Source of the DNA: Bacteroidales bacterium
GTDB lineage: Bacteria; Bacteroidota; Bacteroidia; Bacteroidales; Dysgonomonadaceae
Direction: 5' to 3'
NCBI GenBank assembly: GCA_012518155.1
Contig: JAAYTC010000191.1
Span: forward strand, 1 to 16,377
Length of the DNA stretch: 16,377 bases
Of the stretch, positions 1 through 7,801 are shown piece after piece. The notes beneath the pieces were generated by a model that saw nothing but the letters and a program-made list of their open reading frames with translations, had not been told where the DNA came from and ran no database searches. Within the stretch, counting starts at the first letter, position 1, and each line of letters opens with the position of its first letter. The position numbers and the translations under genes are program-made.

Positions 1-748
1 CGTCTGCCATATCCTCATCGACCCACATGGCCGATTTTCCTCCCTTTTGGAATCCGATTCGTGGAATGCCGTTATGGATGGAATTATTATGGCCGTGGTG
101 CCACATCATGGTACAGAGTTCCGGGTTCTCGAGGCCGGTGGGCTCCCCCTCGAAATTTTCTTGGTAATTAACCATCAGCGGGTCGTCAGGCTCAAGTCCC
201 ACCACACGCCCATTCTCGAGGTACACGGTTGGGGTTCTGTCTTGCGTGGCCGCCATGATAAAGGAGTAATCGAACCCCACCTCATTGGGTCCCGGGGATA
301 CTTGTCGGTTCCAGTCGACAGCCCCGATACCTAGTCCCAAGTGCCATTTACCGACGATTCCGGTATGGTACCCTTTTTTTTGCAACATTTTGGGAAGCGT
401 CATTTTAGCGGTATCGATAATCAACGGGGCTTCCCCGGGAAGGATCCGCGCATTTTTGTTACGCCAAGGGTATTCTCCCGTCAGTAAAGCGTATCTGCTG
501 GGAGTGCTAGTAGCAGAGGATGAGTAGCCGCTGGTGAATCGCACGCCACCATGCGCCAGCCTATCCATGTGGGGAGTCTCAATTTCCGAGGCACCGTAGG
601 CACTCATGTCGCCATAACCGAGGTCGTCCATGTAAATAATCACCACGTTAGGCAGTTGTGGGGGTTGCTTATGACTTTGGCACCCGCCGATCAATGCCAT
701 GGAGCTTACGCCGAAAAGTTTTGCTGAAGTTGTGATGCTCTGTTTCAT
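1..748 (-). CDS. S1-type sulfatase lipoprotein, N-terminal 249 residues (cut by left window edge)
   Basis: Exported arylsulfatase-type enzyme that should hydrolyse sulfate esters on a glycan. I translated it from the reverse strand: it opens with a lipoprotein signal ending in LIGGC (Cys23), followed by the metal-binding Asp pair at residues 41-42 (MDDLGYGD). The sulfatase signature is S81-T-P-S-R85, with Ser81 the residue converted to formylglycine. The second signature GKWHLG carries Lys134 and His136. About half of a typical 480-530 residue sulfatase is visible; the C-terminal metal and substrate residues lie outside the window. It starts 66 bases after the stop of the next sulfatase on the same strand, so the two are probably co-transcribed. 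A TAnnTTTG-like box (reverse complement at 781-788) could also give it a promoter of its own, but I see no matching -33 element. The exact sulfatase subfamily and substrate are not decided. Confidence 0.93.
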   Translation of the reverse strand, partial: MKQSITTSAKLFGVSSMALIGGCQSHKQPPQLPNVVIIYMDDLGYGDMSAYGASEIETPHMDRLAHGGVRFTSGYSSSATSTPSRYALLTGEYPWRNKNARILPGEAPLIIDTAKMTLPKMLQKKGYHTGIVGKWHLGLGIGAVDWNRQVSPGPNEVGFDYSFIMAATQDRTPTVYLENGRVVGLEPDDPLMVNYQENFEGEPTGLENPELCTMMWHHGHNNSIHNGIPRIGFQKGGKSAMWVDEDMAD

Positions 749-814
749 TATTCTATTAAATCTATTACACGTTCTATTCACAAAAATAAGCAATCGTCAC
801 GAGTTATTCACTAT

Positions 815-2359
815 TCATCGTTCATCCGGCCAGGGACATACTTGGCCGGTTTGCTTGAAAGAGGGGCGTTGAGCATCTACACTTCTCAGGTATTCACCTA
901 ACTGCAAGGAGAGTTTTTGGACGATGCGTGGCTCATATGCCGCACGGTTAATCGCCTCCCCTATGTCGTTGTGAATATTAAAGAGTTCTTTTTCACCTGT
1001 TTCGTAGTAGTAAATCAATTTCCAATCGCCTTCACGGATGGTGCTCGTGGTACCGATTCCGGGCCCCTCGTTTCCCCAGAGGTTCGGGTAATGCCAGTAA
1101 AGGGCACGATCATGATAATTGGTTTCTATCCCTTTCAACATCGGGATGAAGCTTATCCCATCTATCGGCTGCTTGGTATCTCGGCTTTTAACTTGTGCTA
1201 CATCAAGGATGGTAGGAAAAAAATCTTCAATAATAAGGTAATCATCACATCGGGTTCCCGGCGTGGTTGTTCCCGGCCATTTAACAATCATGGGTACGCG
1301 TATGCCTCCCTCGTAAGCGGAGCCTTTACCACTGTTCAGTGGGGCATTTTTCGTATGTAAAGGAGCATCGCGCCACCAGGTTGAAGTAGAGAATCCTCCG
1401 TTATCCGACATGAAGATAATTACCGTGTTCTCGTCCAACTCGTTCTGTTCCAGCCAATCCATTAAATCTCCCAGACTTTTATCCATACCCTCGATCAATG
1501 CCGCGTAAGCAGCCTCTTTTTCCGAGAGGCCGTTATCTCTGTATTTCTGATAAAAGCGATGATCCGTATCAATGGGGATATGAATGGCATAGTGTGCCAT
1601 ATAAAGATAAAAGGGCTGACCGAGCCGTTTTGCTTTATCGAGTGCTTTCACCGCTTCGATGGTTAATGCTTCGGTGGCAAACGTATCTGTATCCCAGTAT
1701 TTTTCAAGGCCGGGCACAGCTTGTGGGGGCGACGTAGTTCCATCGGTCTTATTTCCATATTTTTGTTTGCCGTGATAGCTGGCTATGCCACCCCCGGCGT
1801 GGCCGGCAATGTTGACTTCGAAGCCGAAGTGGTGTGGGTTTTCCCCGGGGGTGTCGATTGCCCCCCAATGCGCTTTACCACAATGGATGGTATGGTAGAC
1901 ACTATTTTTTAGTAATTGCGACAGCGATGTCACCTCGTACGTGAAAGGGATATCGGGAATTTGGCAGATGCCATTCACGTTCCATCGCGGGAAGCTGAGC
2001 GTTTCGCTTTCCCGATCGGTGGGTTTGTCCTTGTGTAGCGTCCAGTTAGTTACCCGGTGCCGGGCCGCGTTCATTCCCGTCATCAAGCTCACGCGGGTAG
2101 GTGAACTAACACTGTTGGCATAGGCTTGAGAAAAGGTCATTCCATTTGCTGCCAATCGCTCCATGTTCGGCGTATGATAACGTTCGTTAAGCACGGTTTT
2201 TTCGCTCCAAAAAGGGTGCGAAGTATCTTGCCATCCCATATCATCGACCATAAACAGGATAATATTGGGACGTTCACTTGGCGTAGCGGGATTGGTGGCG
2301 GAAAGCCCTGCAAGAGGTGCTAAAGCGAGGGGTAATATTTTAAAAGATTTCATGATCAT
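815..2359 (-). CDS. S1-type sulfatase, secreted
   Basis: Complete 514-residue arylsulfatase-family enzyme. It has a Sec signal peptide (MKSFKILPLALAPLAGLSA) without a lipobox, so it is probably periplasmic. Visible features are the metal-binding Asp39-Asp40 (FMVDDMGWQD), a sulfatase signature S85-S-P-T-R89 with Ser85 as formylglycine precursor and Thr where Ser is usual, GKAHWG as second signature, HYAIH as substrate-side histidines, SDNGG as late metal site and GKGSAYEGGIRVP. The listed start gives MIMKSF; the second ATG, at 2353, gives the more natural signal peptide MKSF, and either start could be used. It is the first gene of a leftward pair with the sulfatase at 1-748, and a candidate promoter lies at 2423-2455. 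The substrate is not decided from the sequence; the MGWQDTS and RHRVTNW segments should help place it in a SulfAtlas subfamily. Confidence 0.95.
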   Translation of the reverse strand: MIMKSFKILPLALAPLAGLSATNPATPSERPNIILFMVDDMGWQDTSHPFWSEKTVLNERYHTPNMERLAANGMTFSQAYANSVSSPTRVSLMTGMNAARHRVTNWTLHKDKPTDRESETLSFPRWNVNGICQIPDIPFTYEVTSLSQLLKNSVYHTIHCGKAHWGAIDTPGENPHHFGFEVNIAGHAGGGIASYHGKQKYGNKTDGTTSPPQAVPGLEKYWDTDTFATEALTIEAVKALDKAKRLGQPFYLYMAHYAIHIPIDTDHRFYQKYRDNGLSEKEAAYAALIEGMDKSLGDLMDWLEQNELDENTVIIFMSDNGGFSTSTWWRDAPLHTKNAPLNSGKGSAYEGGIRVPMIVKWPGTTTPGTRCDDYLIIEDFFPTILDVAQVKSRDTKQPIDGISFIPMLKGIETNYHDRALYWHYPNLWGNEGPGIGTTSTIREGDWKLIYYYETGEKELFNIHNDIGEAINRAAYEPRIVQKLSLQLGEYLRSVDAQRPSFKQTGQVCPWPDER

Positions 2360-2422
2360 AGGGACCTATTCGTAATTGTTTGTCCGTTTCACGCGATTTT
2401 CTATCGATAGACTGTTTTATCA

Positions 2423-2455
2423 CAAATGTAACATCATCTAACCAATTTTACCCAA
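2423..2455 (-). promoter_or_regulatory. Candidate Bacteroidota-type promoter for the leftward sulfatase pair
   Basis: On the minus strand TACATTTG (2430 to 2423) matches the Bacteroidota -7 consensus TAnnTTTG exactly. ATTG (reverse complement at 2453-2456), about 22 bases upstream, is a partial match to the -33 TTTG box. The predicted start, a few bases downstream near 2416, would give a leader of roughly 55-65 nucleotides before the sulfatase ATG. This rests on motif matching only. Confidence 0.45.
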
Positions 2456-2652
2456 TGTTCATGGAACAAAAACGTTTTAAAAAGAAACAATTTTTCACGA
2501 GAAGGGTTAATAAACCCTGTATGTTGCTTTGTTTACCCGATTCAGCGAGGGTAGCACGAAAATGAAACGATCATCGCATGCCGCGTGTAGGTGTAAGTTC
2601 CGTTAAAAACATTATTTTTGTCGCTAGTAAGTAATTTGTACTACTCCGGCAC

Positions 2653-2717
2653 ACGATTTTGTCGAGTGAATCGGTCTCGTGAATTTGCTGGGTGAATTTA
2701 CCGGATGAATTGGGCGG
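2653..2717 (+). repeat. Degenerate tandem array with an exact 13-base period
   Basis: Units start at 2653, 2666, 2679, 2692 and 2705, each exactly 13 bases long. The clearest are GTGAATTTGCTGG (2679) and GTGAATTTACCGG (2692), with GTGAATCGGTCTC (2666) and ATGAATTGGGCGG (2705) as diverged copies and a weak fifth copy at 2653 (7 of 13 matches to the 2679 unit). The core is (G/A)TGAAT. A 13-base period is not a multiple of three, so this is unlikely to be coding. It lies about 65-130 bases before the start of the rightward sulfatase, within its leader or promoter region. Confidence 0.6.
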
Positions 2718-2781
2718 GTGGGGAGACGCCGCTGGAAGTAGCCTCGTGGACAAAATTTAATATTGAAGGGATTTTCGAGAT

Positions 2782-4182
2782 ATGAAGACTAAAATTATTA
2801 CTGCCGGCTTATCAGTTGCCGCGCTCGCGTCGCTGGAAGCCCAGCAGAAGCCTAACGTGGTTTTTATCATTGCCGATGACTTGGGTTACGGTGATTTAAG
2901 CTGCTACGGACAAGATAAGTTCCAGACACCTCATATTGATAGACTGGCACTCAATGGGGTGCGTTATACCCGTTCCTATTCAGGTACGACGGTGAGTGCT
3001 CCCTCACGCGCTAGTCTTATTACAGGCCTTCACACCGGCCATACGCCCATCCGGGGAAATAAGGAGGTAAGGCCCGAAGGGCAGGCTCCCCTGCCTGCCG
3101 GTACCTTCACGCTCTTCCACTTGTTTAAGAACGCGGGTTATACCACGGGAGCTTTCGGTAAATGGGGGTTGGGTTACCCCGGCTCAACCGGAGATCCGAT
3201 GAACCAAGGGTTGGATCGTTTTTTTGGATACAATTGCCAACGCATGGCGCATAATTACTATCCCCCTTATATTTGGAGCAACCACTCGAAAGTGATGTTT
3301 CCTGAAAACGCGGATGGGAAATCGGTTACATATTCGCAGGATTTAATTCAAAAGGAGGCGTTGACTTTTATTGAGCAGCAGAAGGAGGAATCGTTTTTCC
3401 TTTTCGTACCGATGTTGCTTCCTCATGCCGAACTCATCGTGCCCGAAGATTCCATTATTCAGAAATTCCGGGGCACTTTCCCCGAAACTCCTTATAAAGG
3501 GGTGGATCCGCGAACCGCGTTTACGAAGGGAGGATATCGCTCGCAAGAACATCCTCGTGCCACGCACGTGGCAATGGTTACCCGGATTGACGAATACGTG
3601 GGGCAGATCGTCGAAAAACTGAAGGAGACGGGAATCTACGAGAACACGCTCATCATTTTCACTAGCGACAATGGCCCTCATAGAGAAGGAGGCGGAGACC
3701 CTGATTTTTTCAATAGTAACGGGATATACAGGGGATACAAGCGAGACCTGTACGAAGGGGCGATACGCGTACCCACGATTATTTCGTGGCCGGGGAAAGT
3801 CCCTGCCGGCAAAGCGAGTGACTACCCGTTCGCTTTTTGGGATTACATGGCCACGTTTACTGCTCTAACCGGACAAGAAGCTCCGGAACATAGCGACGGA
3901 ATAAATATTCTTCCTGCTATATTTGGAGATGCGGTAGAAACTGAACGGGATTACTTTTATTTTGAGTTCCATGAAATGGGTGGCCGTCAGGCTATTATTC
4001 AGGGTGACTGGAAACTCCTGCACCTCGATATTCGTGAAGGGGGGCGTTATGAGCTCTATAATATCGCGTCGGATCCCTCGGAAAACCACAACTTGATTGA
4101 TCTTTTTCCCGAGAAATTAGCGGCGTTAAAGGAGAAAATGGGGGGAGCCCGGGTTGACGATCCCGATTGGCCTTTATTTTGA
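2782..4182 (+). CDS. S1-type sulfatase, secreted (GalNAc/Gal-6-sulfatase-like)
   Basis: Complete 466-residue sulfatase and the only rightward gene in the window. A Sec signal peptide ends near SLEA (residue 20) with no lipobox. Metal-binding Asp32-Asp33 (ADDLGYGD), signature S72-A-P-S-R76 with Ser72 as formylglycine precursor, LPHAE (His215), SDN (Asp296, Asn297) and YKRDLYEGAIRVP (Lys320) are all present. The second signature reads GKWGLG, with Gly129 where most sulfatases have His; I believe this occurs in a known subgroup of arylsulfatases, so it is not evidence of inactivity on its own. The overall look (GHTPIRGNKE segment, C-terminal ELYNIASDPSENHNL) resembles proteins annotated as N-acetylgalactosamine-6-sulfatase, which is a family-level guess. 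It is convergent with the GH123-type gene at 4275 and probably has its own promoter in 2360-2781. Confidence 0.95.
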   Translation: MKTKIITAGLSVAALASLEAQQKPNVVFIIADDLGYGDLSCYGQDKFQTPHIDRLALNGVRYTRSYSGTTVSAPSRASLITGLHTGHTPIRGNKEVRPEGQAPLPAGTFTLFHLFKNAGYTTGAFGKWGLGYPGSTGDPMNQGLDRFFGYNCQRMAHNYYPPYIWSNHSKVMFPENADGKSVTYSQDLIQKEALTFIEQQKEESFFLFVPMLLPHAELIVPEDSIIQKFRGTFPETPYKGVDPRTAFTKGGYRSQEHPRATHVAMVTRIDEYVGQIVEKLKETGIYENTLIIFTSDNGPHREGGGDPDFFNSNGIYRGYKRDLYEGAIRVPTIISWPGKVPAGKASDYPFAFWDYMATFTALTGQEAPEHSDGINILPAIFGDAVETERDYFYFEFHEMGGRQAIIQGDWKLLHLDIREGGRYELYNIASDPSENHNLIDLFPEKLAALKEKMGGARVDDPDWPLF

Positions 4183-4188
4183 CGTGAG

Positions 4189-4241
4189 AAGCACGGTATA
4201 AAAAAGTCCGTCGTGCAGGTTTGTTTCTGCACGTCGTGCTT
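4189..4241. terminator. Nested hairpin between convergent genes, probable bidirectional terminator
   Basis: An inner stem CGTGCAG (4212-4218) pairs with CTGCACG (4227-4233) across an 8-base loop. An outer stem AAGCACG (4189-4195) pairs with CGTGCTT (4235-4241). The structure begins seven bases after the stop of the rightward sulfatase and ends 33 bases before the stop of the leftward GH123-type gene. An A-run at 4200-4205 sits inside the outer stem, and a T-run (4270-4276) overlaps the neighbouring stop. There is no classical U-tract directly after the stem. Confidence 0.55.
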
Positions 4242-4274
4242 GGGTTTAGATATTTCGGGAACCGGTATTGTTTT

Positions 4275-6056
4275 TTATATCGAGTTTAGTAACTGCTTGG
4301 CTTGGTGCAACTTTTCCGGCCAGTCATCCGAAGGCTCCAGTGTTTCGAAGTAGGTTATGGCCTCTTCCAGTTGATTTAGTTTTTCCAATGATTCGGGTGT
4401 ACCGCTTTGTTTAACCGTGTTACGCAATACCCGGATTTTCTCCGCGTCTTGGATTCCTTCCACCAGCCGTTCGAATCGGATGGAGCTCCGTGCGTCGGGG
4501 TAAACCATGTAGGTGTCTCCCGCCGGCCATGTCCTGAAGCGCGAGTCGGTCAGCGGGTTTTCTACCCAGGAGTTGTAGGCCCAGCGCAAGAAACCATCGA
4601 AATCACAAGCCACGGCATACCAAGCAGCATACACCGATTCGGCCGACGGGGAGAAGGTGAACATGTTAGGGAATTTGGTTCCACAATAGGAGTAGTAGGT
4701 AGTGACCAACCCTTTGGCACGACGTGCAGCGATCTCTTCTCTACTAACCCTGTTACCCGCTTTCACGCAAATATCTTTTATCCAAGGGTACTCTTGATAG
4801 CTTTTATGGTTATCCGCGAGAGAGACTCCCAGTTCAGGAGCAACTTCATCCAAAACTTTCAATGCCGCTTGCATATCGGCCGGCCCCCGCTCGTCCATCG
4901 CGATATTGGTTATCTCCAGCCAACCTTTTTCTCTCAGATGGCGAGTGAAGTCAGCTAAAAACACGCTCCACATCTCCGCGTACTCTTTCGATTGGGCTTT
5001 CAGTTCCACGGTAACCAGTTCCCCTTTTGCCAGATCGTTGTAATGGAGCTGGTTGTTCCAGGTGAGCAGCGAGTAGCAGTTGATCATTTTATCGATGCCA
5101 ATATCCATCATGAACGTAACCCACTTGTCGAAAATAGTATAGTCGAAGCTCCAGCTTTGGTCTTCATTCTTCGTCCAAATAATCATATCTTCATAAGCAT
5201 CGAAACATTGATTATTCCATGGATCCTTATTCAGTGTCGCCGTGATCACTTTCTGTCCTCCGTCGGCCAACATTTTCATCAAGGGGCGCATTTTTTCAAA
5301 ATGGGCATCGCTCCACAGCTCCACTTCATGTACCCGTGCCACGGCAGAGGGGTGTTGCCACAAGTCGAGGTGATAAAGCCATTCTGACGGTTCGGGAAGC
5401 ACTCTATCGACCACGTTTAACTCGATCTCCAAATCGCGTGTGGTTTGATTTCGAGCGTGTATTTTGAGTTTACCCTTGTAGTTCCCGGCAGCTGCATCAG
5501 CAGGTATATGAAAGGTGAGCCACACCGGGCGCACAGTTTTAGCTTCGATGTTAAAGCAATCGAGGTTGTCCAGCATATCAGGTGCTAGCGAAGCCGGGAA
5601 GTCACCCGGTTGACGATGTCCACAACCAGGGCCAAAAATGTCGGTCATCACGTAACGCACGAAACGGGCTTCTGCTACTGACGCGGGTAGCGTGTTCCCC
5701 CCTGCTTTGAAGTCGTTGAACTCGCACTCAACTTGCTCGACCTCTTCGGCTGTCCAAAGCAACACCTGTGCGGCAATCTTTTCACCCCTCCATCCGGAGA
5801 GAGCAACATTTTTAACGGGAGTAATTTCTGGTGCGACGGATTTTGGAAGCTTGTCGTCAATAGAGATAAATGACGCGTGTAACCCGCCGGGCACGTGCGA
5901 CCAGTCGGATAGGGTGTCGCTGGTAGGATCCTTCATCTCTTCAAAGGTGGAGCACTCTTTCCTGGGACGCTCGTTTTTGCACGAAACAGTGCCCGTGCTC
6001 AGGAGTGTTATCAACACGAAAAACGTGAGTCGGGAAAATTTGGAAATGATATTCAT
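4275..6056 (-). CDS. GH123/DUF4091-type glycoside hydrolase lipoprotein
   Basis: 593-residue lipoprotein (signal ending TGTVSC, Cys26) of the DUF4091 group, now treated as the GH123 catalytic domain. GH123 enzymes studied so far are retaining beta-N-acetylgalactosaminidases that use an adjacent Asp-Glu pair with help from the substrate acetamido group. Here residues about 60-230 look like the N-terminal beta-sandwich (ending in LNVVDRVLPEP), followed by a TIM-barrel-like catalytic part. The AMDERG motif supplies a candidate catalytic pair Asp388-Glu389, and conserved blocks SLADNHKSY, FLRWAYNSW and TWPAGDTY follow. It starts 68 bases after the sulfatase at 6125-7717, so it is probably the last gene of that unit. 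Over the last 207 residues it is about 75% identical (hand count) to the gene at the right edge. GalNAc specificity is inferred from the family only. Confidence 0.9.
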   Translation of the reverse strand: MNIISKFSRLTFFVLITLLSTGTVSCKNERPRKECSTFEEMKDPTSDTLSDWSHVPGGLHASFISIDDKLPKSVAPEITPVKNVALSGWRGEKIAAQVLLWTAEEVEQVECEFNDFKAGGNTLPASVAEARFVRYVMTDIFGPGCGHRQPGDFPASLAPDMLDNLDCFNIEAKTVRPVWLTFHIPADAAAGNYKGKLKIHARNQTTRDLEIELNVVDRVLPEPSEWLYHLDLWQHPSAVARVHEVELWSDAHFEKMRPLMKMLADGGQKVITATLNKDPWNNQCFDAYEDMIIWTKNEDQSWSFDYTIFDKWVTFMMDIGIDKMINCYSLLTWNNQLHYNDLAKGELVTVELKAQSKEYAEMWSVFLADFTRHLREKGWLEITNIAMDERGPADMQAALKVLDEVAPELGVSLADNHKSYQEYPWIKDICVKAGNRVSREEIAARRAKGLVTTYYSYCGTKFPNMFTFSPSAESVYAAWYAVACDFDGFLRWAYNSWVENPLTDSRFRTWPAGDTYMVYPDARSSIRFERLVEGIQDAEKIRVLRNTVKQSGTPESLEKLNQLEEAITYFETLEPSDDWPEKLHQAKQLLNSI

Positions 6057-6124
6057 ATCTTTTTTACTCGTTATTATTTGTTTGGATATACTACTTTGGT
6101 TAGTTTGCTGTCCGTTCGGGTTTT

Positions 6125-7717
6125 TTATCGATTTCGATGCTCGAGGTAAGCTTCCAAGAATTTGTTGTTGAGTTCGTCGCTATCCCCGTAATACTCTCTT
6201 GTTTCATCCAGTTTCTGGTGCATCATTTCACGCACTTCCGCATAATCGGGATCGTCATACACGTTTCTCATCTCCATGGGATCGGTTTCCAAATCGTACA
6301 TCTCCCACTCGTCGATATCGTAATAAAAATGTATCAGCTTGTACCTTTCGGTAGCAACGCCGTAGTGCCGTTTTACCATGTGTTCGGAGGGATACTCGTA
6401 GTAGGTGTAATAAACCGCGTCGCGCCATTCATCCGTCTTTCCTGCTACTAAGTCGCGGAACGATTCACCTTGCATCTCTTTCGGTGCTTCGATACCCGCG
6501 TAATCGAGCAGGGTGGGAGCAAAGTCAAGGTTTTGTATCAAGTTGTCGATTACCGTACCCGGTTGTATTTCTTTAGGATAGCGCATCACAAGAGGAGTGC
6601 GGAACGACTCTTCGTACATGAACCGCTTATCGAACCACCCGTGTTCGCCCAAGTAAAATCCTTGGTCGGAGGTATATATCACTATCGTGTTTTCGGCCAG
6701 CCCCGCCTCTTCCAAGTAATCGAGCAGTTCACCCACGCCATCATCCACCGATTTAATTGTTCGTAGATAATCTTTGATATACCGGTTGTATTTCCACAGG
6801 GCAATCTCTTCTTCCGACATGTTGTGATAATTCGCCTTGAACTCCTCGTTTTTAGGAGTATACGCTGCTAGCCAGTTTTCTAGTTGTGGCGGGGTAAAGC
6901 GCTTGAGTTGATTGTAAAATCCGGTGCTATCCCCGTAAGGATCCACGATCATTTTAAAATCATGTCCCCATCTTGCATGTCCATGTATTTCCATTTCTTG
7001 CTCTTTGGCTGCCGTTCCTCGTCCTTCGTAATTATCGAAGAAGTTGGCCGGCGGCTCGAACGTTACATCGTCGTATAACGTGAGATACTCCGGTGCGGGC
7101 AACCAGTTGCGATGTGGTGCTTTCTGGTGATAGAGCACGCAGAAAGGCTTATCGGGATCCCTTTCGTTTTTTAGCCAGTCGAGAGTAGTCTCGGTGATTA
7201 TATCGGTACAGTATCCCTCTTTTCTCACCCTCTCTCCTTCGATCAAGAAAACAGGATTATAATACTCTCCTTGTCCCGGGAGTACCATCGAGTAGTCGAA
7301 TCCCTGTGGTATACCGTCGAGGTGTATCTTACCGATCATCGCGGTTTGGTACCCGTTGGCCTGCATGAGTTTAGGGAAATTGGGCTGATCCCAGTCGAAT
7401 GGCTGCACGTTATCTACCTTGCCATTAACAAAGCTGTGTTTGCCGGTCAGCAAGACGGCCCTGCTGGGTGCGCTGATGGAGTTTGTAACCGTAGAGCGCG
7501 AAAAAAGAGCCCCTTCATCTGCCAGCCTGTCGATATTAGGTGTTTCGTTTAACCCATGTCCATACGCGCTGATAGCTTGGTAGGCGTGATCGTCGCTCAT
7601 AATATAGATAATGTTAGGGAGCAGAGCTTCTTGTCCTTTGTCCTGGCAGGCACCCAGCACTGCCATTGTCCCTATACCCATGAATTTGGCCGATTTAACG
7701 ATGTTGTTTTTTCTCAT
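6125..7717 (-). CDS. S1-type sulfatase lipoprotein (GlcNAc-6-sulfatase/iduronate-sulfatase-like group)
   Basis: Complete 530-residue sulfatase with a lipoprotein signal ending VLGAC (Cys24), so it is membrane-anchored and possibly surface-exposed. It shows Asp42-Asp43 (MSDDHAY), signature S82-A-P-S-R86 with Ser82 as formylglycine precursor, GKIHLDG (Lys130, His132), HQKAPHRNW, and a late metal site in the SDQG form followed by FYLGEHGWFDKR. That last block is typical of the sulfatase branch holding glucosamine-6-sulfatases, iduronate-2-sulfatases and choline sulfatases, unlike the SDNG form of its neighbours. The C-terminal WEMYDLETDPMEMRNVYDD is the usual DUF4976-like tail. It lies 84 bases after the next sulfatase upstream and 68 bases before the GH123-type gene, as expected of an operon. 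The exact sulfate position attacked is not decided. Confidence 0.95.
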   Translation of the reverse strand: MRKNNIVKSAKFMGIGTMAVLGACQDKGQEALLPNIIYIMSDDHAYQAISAYGHGLNETPNIDRLADEGALFSRSTVTNSISAPSRAVLLTGKHSFVNGKVDNVQPFDWDQPNFPKLMQANGYQTAMIGKIHLDGIPQGFDYSMVLPGQGEYYNPVFLIEGERVRKEGYCTDIITETTLDWLKNERDPDKPFCVLYHQKAPHRNWLPAPEYLTLYDDVTFEPPANFFDNYEGRGTAAKEQEMEIHGHARWGHDFKMIVDPYGDSTGFYNQLKRFTPPQLENWLAAYTPKNEEFKANYHNMSEEEIALWKYNRYIKDYLRTIKSVDDGVGELLDYLEEAGLAENTIVIYTSDQGFYLGEHGWFDKRFMYEESFRTPLVMRYPKEIQPGTVIDNLIQNLDFAPTLLDYAGIEAPKEMQGESFRDLVAGKTDEWRDAVYYTYYEYPSEHMVKRHYGVATERYKLIHFYYDIDEWEMYDLETDPMEMRNVYDDPDYAEVREMMHQKLDETREYYGDSDELNNKFLEAYLEHRNR

Positions 7718-7801
7718 CTTGTCGTTATATTTAAATACTGATTCAACTTGATAATTCAGGAGAGCTTCCCGCGATTTTTTATTTTTAAACGATGCTGCAT
7801 G

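Larger units (their letters stand above)
2360..2781. other. Divergent intergenic region between two sulfatase genes
   Basis: This 422-base stretch separates leftward and rightward sulfatase genes and must carry both start regions. It holds a good candidate promoter for the leftward gene (2423-2455), a 10-base A/T-rich palindrome AAAACGTTTT at 2469-2478 just upstream of it, a lone TAnnTTTG match on the plus strand at 2613-2620 (TATTTTTG) without a clear -33 box, and an exact 13-base-period tandem array at 2653-2717 just before the rightward gene. Two short open frames here (about 60 codons each) have no recognisable protein features, and I do not call them genes. Confidence 0.7.

Noticed and set aside
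781..788. Minus-strand TATTTTTG box just upstream of the left-edge sulfatase
   Set aside because: It matches the -7 consensus but has no -33 partner and sits in an A/T-rich 66-base gap where chance matches are likely; not called as a feature.
2380..2565. 61-codon plus-strand open frame in the divergent intergenic region
   Set aside because: It overlaps the candidate leftward promoter and has no domain or signal peptide.
2653..2717. The tandem units considered as a CRISPR array
   Set aside because: Units are 13 bases with no spacers and are degenerate, which does not fit any CRISPR repeat-spacer pattern.
2571..2753. 60-codon minus-strand open frame in the divergent intergenic region
   Set aside because: It overlaps the 13-base-period array and has no recognisable features; the region is better explained as regulatory.
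4407..4958. 183-codon plus-strand open frame
   Set aside because: Antisense to the GH123-type gene, which has clear family motifs; a similar antisense frame appears opposite the second copy, as expected from conserved codons.
6108..6126. Short CCGTTCGG palindrome followed by a T-run on the plus strand
   Set aside because: It resembles a tiny terminator but points in the direction where no plus-strand gene ends, and the stem is only three base pairs.
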